DNA of 64,000 nt from JANXLS01 sp038227045. GTDB taxonomy: Bacteria; Planctomycetota; SZUA-567; H5-PLA8. Both the position numbers and the translations under genes were made by a program. Numbering within the stretch: position 1 is the stretch's first letter; the number at the start of each line of letters is the position of its first letter. Location: assembly GCA_038227045.1 (NCBI GenBank), contig JBBRQD010000016.1:1-64000 (forward strand), given 5' to 3'. The notes under the pieces were generated by a model. The model ran no database searches. It was not told the origin of the DNA and was given only the letters and a program-made list of their open reading frames with translations. This document shows, one piece after another, positions 7,951 through 17,037 of the stretch.

Positions 7951-9528
7951 TCAATACTGCACCTGGAAGTTAATCACGAACATATTGGCTGCCGGTCCGC
8001 GCAAACCGCGGTTCGGTTCCTGCGGCGGATTGACAAAGACGTAGTTGGCTTGCAAGCGCGTCTTGTAGCCGTCGATATAATAGTTGTATCCGAGGGTCGA
8101 GGCCGCTGTTTTGAACAAATCGGTCTTGACGTCGGGACGCACCAGATTTTCGGTGGCGATATTCTGATAGGTCTCGTAGCGGAATGTCAATTCGCTGTTC
8201 TTCAATGCCTTGCCCAAGAGCGTATGGCATTTCATGGCGTCGAAATCCTTGACCCAAATCGATTGCGACAATTTGTATCCGGTTGAAACGAACCATCCGG
8301 ACGCCGTCACCGGAGCGGGGTCGAGCTGGCCCAGCGGGCCCGTGCCCAAATTCAGCAGCGATGTGGAGGCGCGGGCGCTGTAGGCATCGTGTCCAGAACC
8401 CCATTCCCCGCGCATCCACCAGCCCTTCGCGGGACCGCCCGGCCGATACCAAGCCCAGGCCGCCATGCGGTTGATCGCGACGATCGTGCGGTCGATGCTG
8501 TTGATTTGAAAATTAGGATCGAATGTATTGCCCGATTTTCCGCGATAGCCGTCCGTCCGCGCCATACCCGTTTCAAGCCGGCCGTACCATTTCTCCGCGT
8601 CCCAGACGGGCTGGCCCGAAATGCGCCAGCAGAAGTCCTTGGAATTATTGTCGTCCGAGCGGTTGCCACCTTCGACGATTTCAGGATCGGTCAGGACCGT
8701 TCCGTCGGGACCGTTGAACGCGCCAAACCAGTATTGAAAACGACCGGACGACGGATCGCCCTTTTTGGAATAAAACCAGGTGCCGTGGACCATGAGGCCG
8801 ATGTCGCGGACGTTGTTGGTCGCGGTCACCATGCTGCGGTCGACGAAGTCCAGCAGACCGCTGGCGCGCCACGCTTCTTCGCCCGATGGCGGCTTGAATT
8901 GCCCGATTTGAAAATCGTGGTGCGGCACAAGATCGTGAAAGCTGATGAACGCGTCCTGCAGCACTTGCGGCACGATCGCGTCTCCAAATTGCTGGCCTAA
9001 TGGAAACCCAACTCTCGGAGCCAAATGCGGGTTATTGAAAATGGCGTTGTGATTGGGGTTGGCGGGTACCGGCGAAAAGGTCGTGTTTGCTTCGCGGCTG
9101 GGATCAATCATCACGTAGGCCGATATATTGTCCGTCACATCCAGCGAAAAACGCAGTTCGGTGCGGCGGACCCGGAAGGTGTCGTTGTCTAAAACCTGGT
9201 TCGGTTCCGGAAACGCAATGTTATTGCGGGCGGTTGGAACGACGATGCCGCGCGAATCGTTTTGAATGGTTTGGTACCAGACCTGCACCAAACCCGAAAC
9301 GCTCAACGTGCCGGCGCGCGTGGTTACTTTTTCGTTAGGGCCATATTTCTCGGCCATGACATTATCGAGTTTGCTGACAGGCGAAAGAGATGGGTCGTCC
9401 TGGTGCTTGATTTCGTCGCGAATGCGCTCAACTTCTTTTTTCAACGCGTCCACGTCGATGGCACCGACGGGAATCATTGAAAAAATGAAGGCTGCAAGCA
9501 GCCCCGCTTTTAGGCATTTACGCGCCAT
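7951..9528 (-). CDS. Outer-membrane porin, OprO/OprP-like
   Basis: 525 residues from ATG 9528 with AAGGGG upstream; the longer open frame to 9714 is not supported. A signal peptide (MARKCLKAGLLAAFIFSMIP) is followed by a short coiled-coil-prone segment (VDALKKEVERIRDEIKHQ). A long beta-rich region follows with many alternating aromatic strands (LRFSLDVTDNISAYVMID, FQIGQFKPPSGEEAW). The last residues NFQVQY end in an aromatic, as expected for BAM-inserted barrels. The plan fits phosphate-selective porin-like proteins. The actual ion preference is not known. It is transcribed divergently from the kinase gene. Confidence 0.75.
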   Translation of the reverse strand: MARKCLKAGLLAAFIFSMIPVGAIDVDALKKEVERIRDEIKHQDDPSLSPVSKLDNVMAEKYGPNEKVTTRAGTLSVSGLVQVWYQTIQNDSRGIVVPTARNNIAFPEPNQVLDNDTFRVRRTELRFSLDVTDNISAYVMIDPSREANTTFSPVPANPNHNAIFNNPHLAPRVGFPLGQQFGDAIVPQVLQDAFISFHDLVPHHDFQIGQFKPPSGEEAWRASGLLDFVDRSMVTATNNVRDIGLMVHGTWFYSKKGDPSSGRFQYWFGAFNGPDGTVLTDPEIVEGGNRSDDNNSKDFCWRISGQPVWDAEKWYGRLETGMARTDGYRGKSGNTFDPNFQINSIDRTIVAINRMAAWAWYRPGGPAKGWWMRGEWGSGHDAYSARASTSLLNLGTGPLGQLDPAPVTASGWFVSTGYKLSQSIWVKDFDAMKCHTLLGKALKNSELTFRYETYQNIATENLVRPDVKTDLFKTAASTLGYNYYIDGYKTRLQANYVFVNPPQEPNRGLRGPAANMFVINFQVQY

Positions 9529-9943
9529 CCGCCCACCCCTTAAACTCAGCAAATAAACTATACCGGATGGATCGACTTTATACGCGAAGAGCGTTCTGTC
9601 AAAGTTCTTTTTTATCGGACACTTTAAGGAATCCGCAAATAGCATCGAATTTAAGCATTCGACCGGATCGATGCAGACGCAATCAATTATCTCTGCCTCT
9701 TGAATCCTTCCCATTTAACCTGCTCAAATTAGTGCACCGGATTTTCCCCCACTTTAAGCTACTGCCGCCAAAATTTTGGCGGCTTCTTATTGAAGCAAGA
9801 ACAAGAAGCGGCCGATAATCATTCTGGGCTAATATTTACTTAAAAAAAATAATGTGAAAATTTGCCGGAAAGTCTTGCGTTTGCTATGGCTTGCCAGTAA
9901 TCTCGCTACTCTACTTAGTTTGGGGCTAAACGGTCCGTCAAAA
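9529..9943. promoter_or_regulatory. Divergent upstream region between porin and kinase genes, with a 20-bp palindrome
   Basis: This 415-bp stretch holds no convincing gene. An open frame from GTG 9854 into the kinase exists but has no ribosome binding site. At 9764-9783 lies a perfect palindrome GCCGCCAAAATTTTGGCGGC. It could be an operator for the two divergent genes or a hairpin. No clear -35/-10 pair could be assigned. Confidence 0.4.
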
Positions 9944-12900
9944 ATGGATAAGCGAACAAAAAAAGACACTCCCGACGTTTCAGGTGCCGGCGGAGGCGCG
10001 GTAGATGATTTGACACCGCCAACCATGCAAGGTGTGATGCCGACACAGCACATACCGCCACCTCCGGGCGCGGTTGACGGTGCGCCGGACCTCGGCCAAA
10101 CAATCAAGACGACCCCCAACACTCTCGACCGCACGATGGTCGGGACGCCACATGCTATGCCCGTGCCCACCCGGCCGGGTTCCGCAGCAAAAACCGGCGA
10201 TGTGAAAACGTCAACTGACAGATCCGTTTTAAGTCCGACTATGGCCGGTCAACATGTTGTAACCATCGTCGGCGACGTCCCCACTCAAGACTTGTCCTCC
10301 GAACAGTTGTTGCGCGATGCGCCGCGTCTCGAATCCGGCGGCCAAATGTGCCCATCGCTGAACGGCATTCCCCTGCTGTATAAACTCGGTCAGGGCGGCA
10401 TGGGCGCCGTTTACTATGGCGTGCATCCGCGCCTGCGCAGCGAAGTCGCCGTCAAGGTTCTGCCGTTTCATCTGGCGGCTCAGGATCCGGGCATGATTCA
10501 GCGCTTCTTCCGCGAAGCTCAAATCGCCGCAAAGGTCCGCTCGCCCCACTTGGTCAGCGTCATCGACGTCAACGAGGAGTCCGGCCTCTTTTTCCTCGTG
10601 ATGGAGTTTGTCTCCGGTTGTTCGATGGGGCAGTATCTCAAGAAGGAAATCGCGGCCGGCCGCGTGGGCCTTTCCGAACTCGACGCGATCGATGCCGGCA
10701 TTGCAGCCAGCATGGGCCTCGATGCGGCGCATCAGCATGGCGTGATTCACCGCGATCTCAAGCCGGACAATATCATGTGTCCGTACAAATCGCGGCAGCT
10801 CAAAACTTATGACATTAAAAGCGCCAAGCTGATGGACTTGGGTTTGGCCCGCAGCGAAGAAGGCGCCCAGTCCTTGACCGGTGTTCAGGCGGCGATGGGC
10901 ACGCCAGGTTATATGGCGCCGGAACAGGCGCTCGACGCCAAGACGGCGGACAAGCGCTCCGACGTGTTCGGCATGGGCGCGACAATTTACGCGCTGCTGG
11001 CCGGACGGCCTCCGTTCAAAGGCGATGTCGTCATGAAAGTGCTCATGGCCACAATGCATGAGCCGCACCCGCCAATCACCAATTTTCGCCCCGATCTGTC
11101 GCCCGGCCTCGTCGACCTCATCAACCGCTGCCTGGATAAGCGCCCGGAAAACCGCTTCGCCGACGCACGCCAGCTTATTCGTGCGTTGAAGGCGTGCCGC
11201 AAAGTATTGGCTCCGGACAGCACCTTTGGCGGAGAAGATGAAGGCGGGGCCGAGGAGCACAACGGCCCACCGCCAACGGCAACGACGCATCTGGCGCCCA
11301 TGGCATCGACCATTGAGGCCAATCGTATCGCCGCGTCGCAGCAGGCTGTGTTTATTCCCTCCCAGCCCAAGCCAAACAAGCTTGGACTGTACGCGGGCAT
11401 TGGCGCCGCCGCATTGGTTGTGGTTGGATTGGCCGTGTACTTCGGCCGCGGGAATACGCAAGTCGAAGATCCGGGCAAGATCAAGCCGGTGGTCGAAGAC
11501 GTCAAACCGATTTCCGATGAAATCAAGAAGCTCGTCGTCGAGACGCACAACCAATCCATTCAAGCCGCTTACGAATTCATCACCTTGAAAAAATTCGTCG
11601 AGGCCGAGTTCAAATTCCAGACCGTGACGACCAACGACGCACCCTACACGCGCCAGATTCCGAGTCTCGTCACGGATTTGGACAAACTGCGCAAGGACAT
11701 CGACACCGCCAGGCGGGCCGATCAGTTCGACAACACCGTCATCGCGATCAATCTCGCTTTGAAAAGCAACAATGTCGACGAAGCGCAGCGGCAAGCCCAA
11801 AAGCTCGCGCCGGAGACGCCCGCGCAAATTGAAGAGAGCAACAAGTTGCGCAATGAAATCTCGCGGATTGAAAAAAAAACTAAAAACAAAGATGCCTTTA
11901 ACCAGACGCTGCTGGACGCCCGAAATGACAAGCTGAAAATCGACGAGCGGCTGGCCCTCGTCGAGAAAGCGCTGGAACTGATCCCCGAAGAACCGCGCGC
12001 GCTGGAATTGCAGAAGAACTACAAAGCGATTCAAACCATTGAAATCAACAGCGCGCAATTCAAACTGAACTTGGCCAAGGCCAAGGAATTGTTCGTGAAC
12101 AACAATTTCGAAGCGGCCAACAAGGCCATAAAACTGGCCAGGAGCCTCCAGCCGGAAAACAAAGAAGCGCAGGATCTGGCGAAGCAGATTTTCGCGAGCG
12201 CCGGCGACGCGCTGCAAAAGGAGATCGCCGAAGAAGGCAAGAAAACGGCCTTCGAAGCGTTCAACAAATCGAAAGAATATTACGACAAGAAAGACAGCGC
12301 CAAAGCGCTGGAACAGATCAACATTTCGCTGGCCAACATTTCCGACGACGATCAATACAACACGCACAAGAAAAAAGTGATGTTTCTGATCGAAGAGCAG
12401 GAGCGGGTTGCGGAGTTGGCGCGGCGCAAGTCGGCCTTCCAGGAATATTTCAAAGAAGCCAAGGAAAATCTCGACTACGCCACGGACGTCAAGAAAGCGG
12501 CATCGCTCGATATCGCGATGGAGCGCATCAACGAAGCGAAGGCGCTCAAGCTCGACGACAAGAAACTGGTGGGCGGCGACGACGCCAAAATCGGCGCTGA
12601 ATTGAACGGGCTGATTGCAACCCTGGCCGCGCTCGAAGCGCAAGTCGTCGAACGCCAGGGCGATTTGAAAACGCGCAAACAATACGACGATTGGATTTTC
12701 GAGTCGACCAAGATTCTGGATGAAAACGACGTCGACGGCAAACTGGCCACGGTCGAAGAGGGCATAACAAAGATCGACGGCGCGCTCAAAATCCTGGCCG
12801 CCGGAAAGGTCGTGAGCGCCAAGGAAGGCGTCACGGCGGAAGAATTGAAGAAGAAACTGGAAGCCAAGAAATCGGAGATCACTGTCCGTGAAGGCAAGCG

Positions 12901-13759
12901 ATCCGAGGTGGCGGGCCTCGTGGCCGACGGCGACGATGCAATCAAGAAGGGTTCGTTCGCCGATGCGCTAAAGTCGTTCAAGAAAGCCGAAGGGATCGCG
13001 CACGATCTTTCCGTGGCCGAGCGCGACGCGGTTCAACTGAAAATCGCCGTGGCGAACAAAAAAATCGACAATCTCAAACAGATTGACGGCATGATCGCGG
13101 TGGCGGACAAGCTGATCAAGGACGAAAAATTTGACGACGCGCAAGCCAAGCTCGCGGACGCCGAAAAAATCATGGAGGACAAGCGCTTCGCGCTCAGAAA
13201 GGCCGATATCGACGCGAAGAAAACCGCGCTCAATGCAACTGTCAACAGCGCGTTCGATTCGGCGATCGCGGCATTTAAGGGGAACAAAATCGCCGACGCC
13301 GTCCAAGGATTGCAGAAGGTTGCCGAAGAGCATCCCAGCCGGGCCGACGTGACCGCGGCGCTGACTGGACTCAGGGAAATTCAACGGATCGACGGCGACA
13401 TCGCGGCGAAAACTCCCGAATTGAAGCAGCGGTATGGCGTCCTTGCGAAAATCAAAGGCGACACAAAGACGCAAAAAACGCGAGCGGACGAAGCGTTTGA
13501 AAAGCTGCCGAAACTGACCGCTGCCACCGCCGAGAATCTCGCCAAGTCCGGAATGCCCGGGCTCGCGGCGGAGGTTGCCACGATGAACAAACAAGCCGAA
13601 GAATTGCTGCTGCAAGCCAAGAACAACGTCCTTTGGCTGGAAGGCATGTACCGCGACGAAGAAGCGGCTCGAAAGCCCCCGCCTCCACCACCGCCAGTCA
13701 AGACCGATCCAGGACCCAAACCCAAGGGCAAGGGCGGCGAAGTGGAACCGGACCTTTAA
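9944..13759 (+). CDS. PknB-type Ser/Thr protein kinase with large exported coiled-coil/TPR-like half
   Basis: 1271 residues from ATG 9944; GTG 9854 would add 30 hydrophobic residues without ribosome binding site support. After a Pro/Thr-rich leader, the kinase domain shows GQGGMGAVYYG, AVKVL (Lys171), HRDLKPDN (Asp271) and GTPGYMAPEQ. The magnesium motif is DLG (Asp298) rather than DFG. One transmembrane helix lies at about 481-500 (LYAGIGAAALVVVGLAVYF). The remaining roughly 770 residues are outside the membrane. They are charged, helical and repetitive (many AKAKE, KKLEAKK and ADALKSFKKAE segments), suggesting TPR-like or coiled-coil sensing. The tail is proline-rich (KPPPPPPPVKTDPGPKPKGK). 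No PASTA repeats are seen. Substrates unknown. Confidence 0.9.
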   Translation: MDKRTKKDTPDVSGAGGGAVDDLTPPTMQGVMPTQHIPPPPGAVDGAPDLGQTIKTTPNTLDRTMVGTPHAMPVPTRPGSAAKTGDVKTSTDRSVLSPTMAGQHVVTIVGDVPTQDLSSEQLLRDAPRLESGGQMCPSLNGIPLLYKLGQGGMGAVYYGVHPRLRSEVAVKVLPFHLAAQDPGMIQRFFREAQIAAKVRSPHLVSVIDVNEESGLFFLVMEFVSGCSMGQYLKKEIAAGRVGLSELDAIDAGIAASMGLDAAHQHGVIHRDLKPDNIMCPYKSRQLKTYDIKSAKLMDLGLARSEEGAQSLTGVQAAMGTPGYMAPEQALDAKTADKRSDVFGMGATIYALLAGRPPFKGDVVMKVLMATMHEPHPPITNFRPDLSPGLVDLINRCLDKRPENRFADARQLIRALKACRKVLAPDSTFGGEDEGGAEEHNGPPPTATTHLAPMASTIEANRIAASQQAVFIPSQPKPNKLGLYAGIGAAALVVVGLAVYFGRGNTQVEDPGKIKPVVEDVKPISDEIKKLVVETHNQSIQAAYEFITLKKFVEAEFKFQTVTTNDAPYTRQIPSLVTDLDKLRKDIDTARRADQFDNTVIAINLALKSNNVDEAQRQAQKLAPETPAQIEESNKLRNEISRIEKKTKNKDAFNQTLLDARNDKLKIDERLALVEKALELIPEEPRALELQKNYKAIQTIEINSAQFKLNLAKAKELFVNNNFEAANKAIKLARSLQPENKEAQDLAKQIFASAGDALQKEIAEEGKKTAFEAFNKSKEYYDKKDSAKALEQINISLANISDDDQYNTHKKKVMFLIEEQERVAELARRKSAFQEYFKEAKENLDYATDVKKAASLDIAMERINEAKALKLDDKKLVGGDDAKIGAELNGLIATLAALEAQVVERQGDLKTRKQYDDWIFESTKILDENDVDGKLATVEEGITKIDGALKILAAGKVVSAKEGVTAEELKKKLEAKKSEITVREGKRSEVAGLVADGDDAIKKGSFADALKSFKKAEGIAHDLSVAERDAVQLKIAVANKKIDNLKQIDGMIAVADKLIKDEKFDDAQAKLADAEKIMEDKRFALRKADIDAKKTALNATVNSAFDSAIAAFKGNKIADAVQGLQKVAEEHPSRADVTAALTGLREIQRIDGDIAAKTPELKQRYGVLAKIKGDTKTQKTRADEAFEKLPKLTAATAENLAKSGMPGLAAEVATMNKQAEELLLQAKNNVLWLEGMYRDEEAARKPPPPPPPVKTDPGPKPKGKGGEVEPDL

Positions 13760-13772
13760 TTCCAGCACTCAT

Positions 13773-13913
13773 TTAATCGCGGATGAACTCAGATTACCGC
13801 AGATAAAAACGCATTGTTATTTGCAAACCCGCGAGCAACCGCCAATCCGACAAGCTGTCGCCCTCTCTCCCATCTGCGGTAATTAGTGTTCATTTGCGTT
13901 CATCCGCGATTAA
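13773..13913. repeat. Large intergenic hairpin (type B)
   Basis: Arms start TTAATCGCGGATGAAC and end CATCCGCGATTAA. Internal words (GATTACCGCAGAT, CATTTGCGTTCATC) match those of the hairpin at 6361-6527. The right arm has an extra word (AAATGAACAC on the complement) absent from the left arm, so the stem contains an internal bulge. It sits between the kinase gene and the PQQ-like gene. Confidence 0.8.
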
Positions 13914-14011
13914 GTTAAACCGCTCGCACCAAACCAGATCGTCGTCCTTCAACATGCGGTGTAGTCAGTCAATGCATCATCCGATTGCAACGGCACTCGC
14001 AGGATTTGTCC

Positions 14012-15349
14012 ATGATGAAGAAATGTTTTTTGGCCGGAATAGCCGTTCTGTGTCTCGCCGCTCATGCCGAAAATTGGGGGCAGTGGCGCGGCCCTAATAA
14101 CAACGGCTCTTCTCCCGAATCGAATCTGCCGGATTCGTTCAGCGTCGAGGATGCCGAAAAGAAAACGCATAACAAAAACGTCGCGTGGGCGTGCGATCTG
14201 CCGGGTGCCAGCAATGCCACGCCGGTGGTCTTTGGCGACAAGGTGTTCGTCGCGTCCAACAACAAGGACGGCAGCGAACTGCTGGGGCTGTGCATCGACC
14301 GCAACACCGGCAAAATTCTCTGGCAGAAAACCGGCGTCAAAACCACTCCGGGTAAAGTCTCGAACACGGGCAAGAACACGCTGGCTTCGTGCTCACCCGT
14401 CACCGATGGCAAGCGCGTGTGCTTCACGTTCGGCACTGGCGAAATCATTTGCTACGACATGGACGGCAAGGAAGTATGGGCGCGGAATATTCCGAAAGAT
14501 CACGGGGACTTCACCTATCTGCACGGCTACAGTTCCACGCCGCTGCTGTACAAAGAAAAACTGTACGTACAGGTGTTGCGCCGCGACCGCCCGGAGGCCA
14601 AGGGCGGCAAGGCTGCCGACCCCAAATACGACTCCTACTTATTGTGTCTGGATTGGAACACCGGCAAGGATATTTTCAAGGCTCCGCGCAAGAGCGACGC
14701 CAAGGATGGCGAATGCGAATCGTATTCGTCGCCCGTGCTTTACGAACGGCCCGGTCGAACGGAGATTCTCATCTCCGGGTCGCTCTGGGTAAGCGGCCAC
14801 GACCCGGAGACCGGCAAGGAATTCTGGCATTGGGGCACGCTGACGCCGGTGATCACCGGAAACGTGCGCAGCGTATCGCAGCCTGTGGCAAACAACGATT
14901 TCATCTTCGCCGCCGGGCCGCGCAAACGTCCCGTGTTCGCGGTCAAAGCGGGCGGAAGTGGCGACCTGTCGAAAGAAGGCCTGGCGTGGGAATTCAAAGA
15001 CCACGACTGCGCCGTCCCCAGCCCCACGCTGTACGACAATTACCTGTATTTGCTTGACGACGACAAGAAGAAAATGTCCTGCGTGGAGCCATCGACGGGC
15101 CACGTCAAGTGGTCGGGGTCTTTGGCCGTGCCCGAAGATCTAGCTGGATTCAGCTCGTCGCCCGCGGCGGGAGACGGAAAGATTTATTGCATGAACGAGC
15201 GCGGCAACGTGGTGATTCTGTCGTCCCAGGAATACAAAGTGCTCTGCCGCGTCAACCTTGACGAAGGCTTCACCGCCTCCACGCCGGTCATCTCGCAGGG
15301 GCACGTCTTCTTTCGCACCGCGAAGAAATTGTATTGCATCGGAAAGTAA
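14012..15349 (+). CDS. Exported PQQ-like beta-propeller protein
   Basis: 445 residues from ATG 14012 (AGGA seven bases upstream; ATG 14015 also possible). Signal peptide MMKKCFLAGIAVLCLAAHA precedes ENWGQWRGPNNNG, a start common to planctomycete/verrucomicrobial PQQ-like repeat proteins. Repeated blades carry the pattern LxxNTGKxxW (RNTGKILWQ, WNTGKDIF, PETGKEFW, PSTGHVKW). No active-site Asp/Glu/Asn set for a quinoprotein dehydrogenase could be recognised. A structural or binding propeller in the periplasm is more likely than a PQQ enzyme. A second member is at 48286-49506. Confidence 0.8.
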   Translation: MMKKCFLAGIAVLCLAAHAENWGQWRGPNNNGSSPESNLPDSFSVEDAEKKTHNKNVAWACDLPGASNATPVVFGDKVFVASNNKDGSELLGLCIDRNTGKILWQKTGVKTTPGKVSNTGKNTLASCSPVTDGKRVCFTFGTGEIICYDMDGKEVWARNIPKDHGDFTYLHGYSSTPLLYKEKLYVQVLRRDRPEAKGGKAADPKYDSYLLCLDWNTGKDIFKAPRKSDAKDGECESYSSPVLYERPGRTEILISGSLWVSGHDPETGKEFWHWGTLTPVITGNVRSVSQPVANNDFIFAAGPRKRPVFAVKAGGSGDLSKEGLAWEFKDHDCAVPSPTLYDNYLYLLDDDKKKMSCVEPSTGHVKWSGSLAVPEDLAGFSSSPAAGDGKIYCMNERGNVVILSSQEYKVLCRVNLDEGFTASTPVISQGHVFFRTAKKLYCIGK

Positions 15350-15377
15350 TCAAAAAGTTGGGGCGGTTTTTTAATAA

Positions 15378-15920
15378 ATGCAATCTATTGAGTTCACGAT
15401 TACTACCGACGACATTGTTGCTTTCAATGTCTATCAAATGCAAAAGCGTGGCACACTTAAAAGCGCAACGGCGGGTGCTTATCTCAGATTTGTTCTTTTC
15501 TATTTACTACTGATGTTAATCGTATTTGCATTTTCCCCTGGTTGGTCGCGCGTCGTGTTTGAATTCGTAGTGGGGATTGCACTATTGCCCGTGGTATTTC
15601 CATACCTTAAGCGTCGTACTTTGGCGGACGCAATGGCGAGTATTCGTTTTTGGTCTGAAAAGTGTCAAAAAGGAGTCGTCGGCTGGCATCGCGTTTCATT
15701 GGGCGAGGATGCTATTCAAGAAGAGGGGGAAGTCTCAAGTAGTACATGGAAATACTCTTGTGTCGATTGCATTTGCGAGGATGTGGAATACGTCTTTGTG
15801 TATTTGAACGCATTGAAGGCGCTCACTATTCCAAGACGCGGAGTTGACTCCGCGATTCTCGCGGCGTTTCTCCAAGCGTTGCGTTCGAAAATCGAAATTG
15901 CTCCGACTCCTCACCGCTGA
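15378..15920 (+). CDS. YcxB-like membrane protein
   Basis: 180 residues, weak ribosome binding site. Two adjacent helices (YLRFVLFYLLLMLIVFAF and VVFEFVVGIALLPVVFPYL) are followed by a soluble domain. It has the YcxB-like pattern: a small beta domain, then YVFVYLNALKALTIPRRGVDS. Function of the family is unknown. Its end overlaps the convergent Asp-box gene by ten bases. Confidence 0.6.
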   Translation: MQSIEFTITTDDIVAFNVYQMQKRGTLKSATAGAYLRFVLFYLLLMLIVFAFSPGWSRVVFEFVVGIALLPVVFPYLKRRTLADAMASIRFWSEKCQKGVVGWHRVSLGEDAIQEEGEVSSSTWKYSCVDCICEDVEYVFVYLNALKALTIPRRGVDSAILAAFLQALRSKIEIAPTPHR

Positions 15921-16903
15921 AACTTGAACGCCGGCTTTCCCATCGTCGACGCGTAAAAAATATCCGCTTTCGGATCCCATGCGAAATTCGGGCCGGTGAA
16001 TCCTACTCTGAATCCCTCCGGCAGCGGCGCAACCACTTTCCACGTTGCGCCGCCGTCTTTGGTTTCCTGAACGCCGTCCTTGCCGACGACCACCAGATTT
16101 TTTTCATCCGCGCCGAAGTAGGGTCCGTAATATGCCTTGACCGGAGCGCCAAGAAGGCTCCACGTTTGACCCTTGTCCTTGCTGACGATTATTCCCTCCG
16201 CAGTCGTCCAATAACCGACTCCGTTGAACACGCGCATGGACAGCCCGGCGGGCTGAAGCGGCGACACGTCCGCCCAGGTCTGGCCACCGTCGGCGCTGCG
16301 CTGAATTCCTTTTCCTTTGCTGGCGAGCAGCGCGTCGGGACCGAATACACCGGTGGCGTTCTTGAATCCTTTTCCCAATGATTTCCACGACGCCGCGCCG
16401 TCGCTGCTGAGGATCAGCTCCCCGCCGCTTTCGTGCTTGATGGCCAGCATCGTCTTTGCGTCGGGATCGCTCCAATCGGTCGAACCGAAATCCAGATGCT
16501 GAACTTTTGATTTCTGCCAGGTCTTGCCGCCGTCGAGCGTTCTCGCGCACGCGCCGTAGATCATGAAACACATCAGGCGCTGGCCGTTGGGATCGAAATC
16601 GAGCGCGAACCCGGTTTCGCAGCGCCCGCCAATGGCCTTGTTGTCGACGCGTTCGAACGTCGCGCCCTTGTCGCTGCTCTTCCAAAGACCTTGATCGCAC
16701 ACGACGACGAACACATCGCCCGACGCGCGATCGACGGTCACGCCGGCGGTCAGTCCGGGATAGCCGACTTTCAGATTGTCTTTCGCCAGCTTCGCAAAAA
16801 TGCTCTCCGAAATCGGAACCCATTTTCCCTTCTCATCTTCCGCCCGGCACAATCCGCAAATCAGCACAAGAACCAGCAGCCGCAGAGTGGTTTTTAAAAG
16901 CAT
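15911..16903 (-). CDS. Exported Asp-box (BNR) beta-propeller protein
   Basis: 330 residues. Signal peptide MLLKTTLRLLVLVLICGLCRA. At least six Asp-box motifs of the SxDxGxTW type are visible: SSDKGATF, TLDGGKTW, SSDGAASW, SADGGQTW, SKDKGQTW and TKDGGATW. They indicate a sialidase-like or YCF48-like propeller. The catalytic residues of sialidases could not be found, so an enzymatic role is not claimed. The C-terminus (FRVGFTGPNFAWDPKADIFY) forms the last blade. Its stop overlaps the neighbouring YcxB-like gene. Confidence 0.8.
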   Translation of the reverse strand: MLLKTTLRLLVLVLICGLCRAEDEKGKWVPISESIFAKLAKDNLKVGYPGLTAGVTVDRASGDVFVVVCDQGLWKSSDKGATFERVDNKAIGGRCETGFALDFDPNGQRLMCFMIYGACARTLDGGKTWQKSKVQHLDFGSTDWSDPDAKTMLAIKHESGGELILSSDGAASWKSLGKGFKNATGVFGPDALLASKGKGIQRSADGGQTWADVSPLQPAGLSMRVFNGVGYWTTAEGIIVSKDKGQTWSLLGAPVKAYYGPYFGADEKNLVVVGKDGVQETKDGGATWKVVAPLPEGFRVGFTGPNFAWDPKADIFYASTMGKPAFKFQR

Positions 16904-16964
16904 GGGGAAGTTCTCCGGGAACGCGGGATGAGACTGGGTTGTTCAGGAATACACCGTTTATACA

Positions 16965-17029
16965 AGCTTTTAGCGGTTAGCATTTAGCTGTTAGCCATTG
17001 ATGTTACTGCTGGCTAACAGCTAAAAGCT
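16965..17029. repeat. Hairpin of TTAGC words between two beta-propeller genes
   Basis: AGCTTTTAGC, GGTTAGC, ATTTAGC and TGTTAGCC on the left pair with GGCTAACAGCTAAAAGCT (17012-17029). The left side contains two alternative partners for the right arm. It lies just after the end of the Kelch gene at 17038-18966 and could act as its terminator, though no T-run follows closely. Confidence 0.65.
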
Positions 17030-17037
17030 CCGCGTTT

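Noticed and set aside
10229..12682. Long minus-strand ORF of about 817 codons inside the kinase gene
   Set aside because: It mirrors the plus-strand kinase coding sequence; its protein is Arg/Phe/Leu-rich without any domain. It is an antisense shadow of a GC-rich gene.
6361..13913. Similar words in the two type B hairpins as CRISPR or phage attachment sites
   Set aside because: The words form inverted arms, not direct repeats with unique spacers, and no integrase or cas genes are present.
14012..15349. Calling the PQQ-like proteins quinoprotein dehydrogenases
   Set aside because: Only the blade motifs are present; the catalytic and PQQ-contact residues could not be identified, so only a propeller is claimed.
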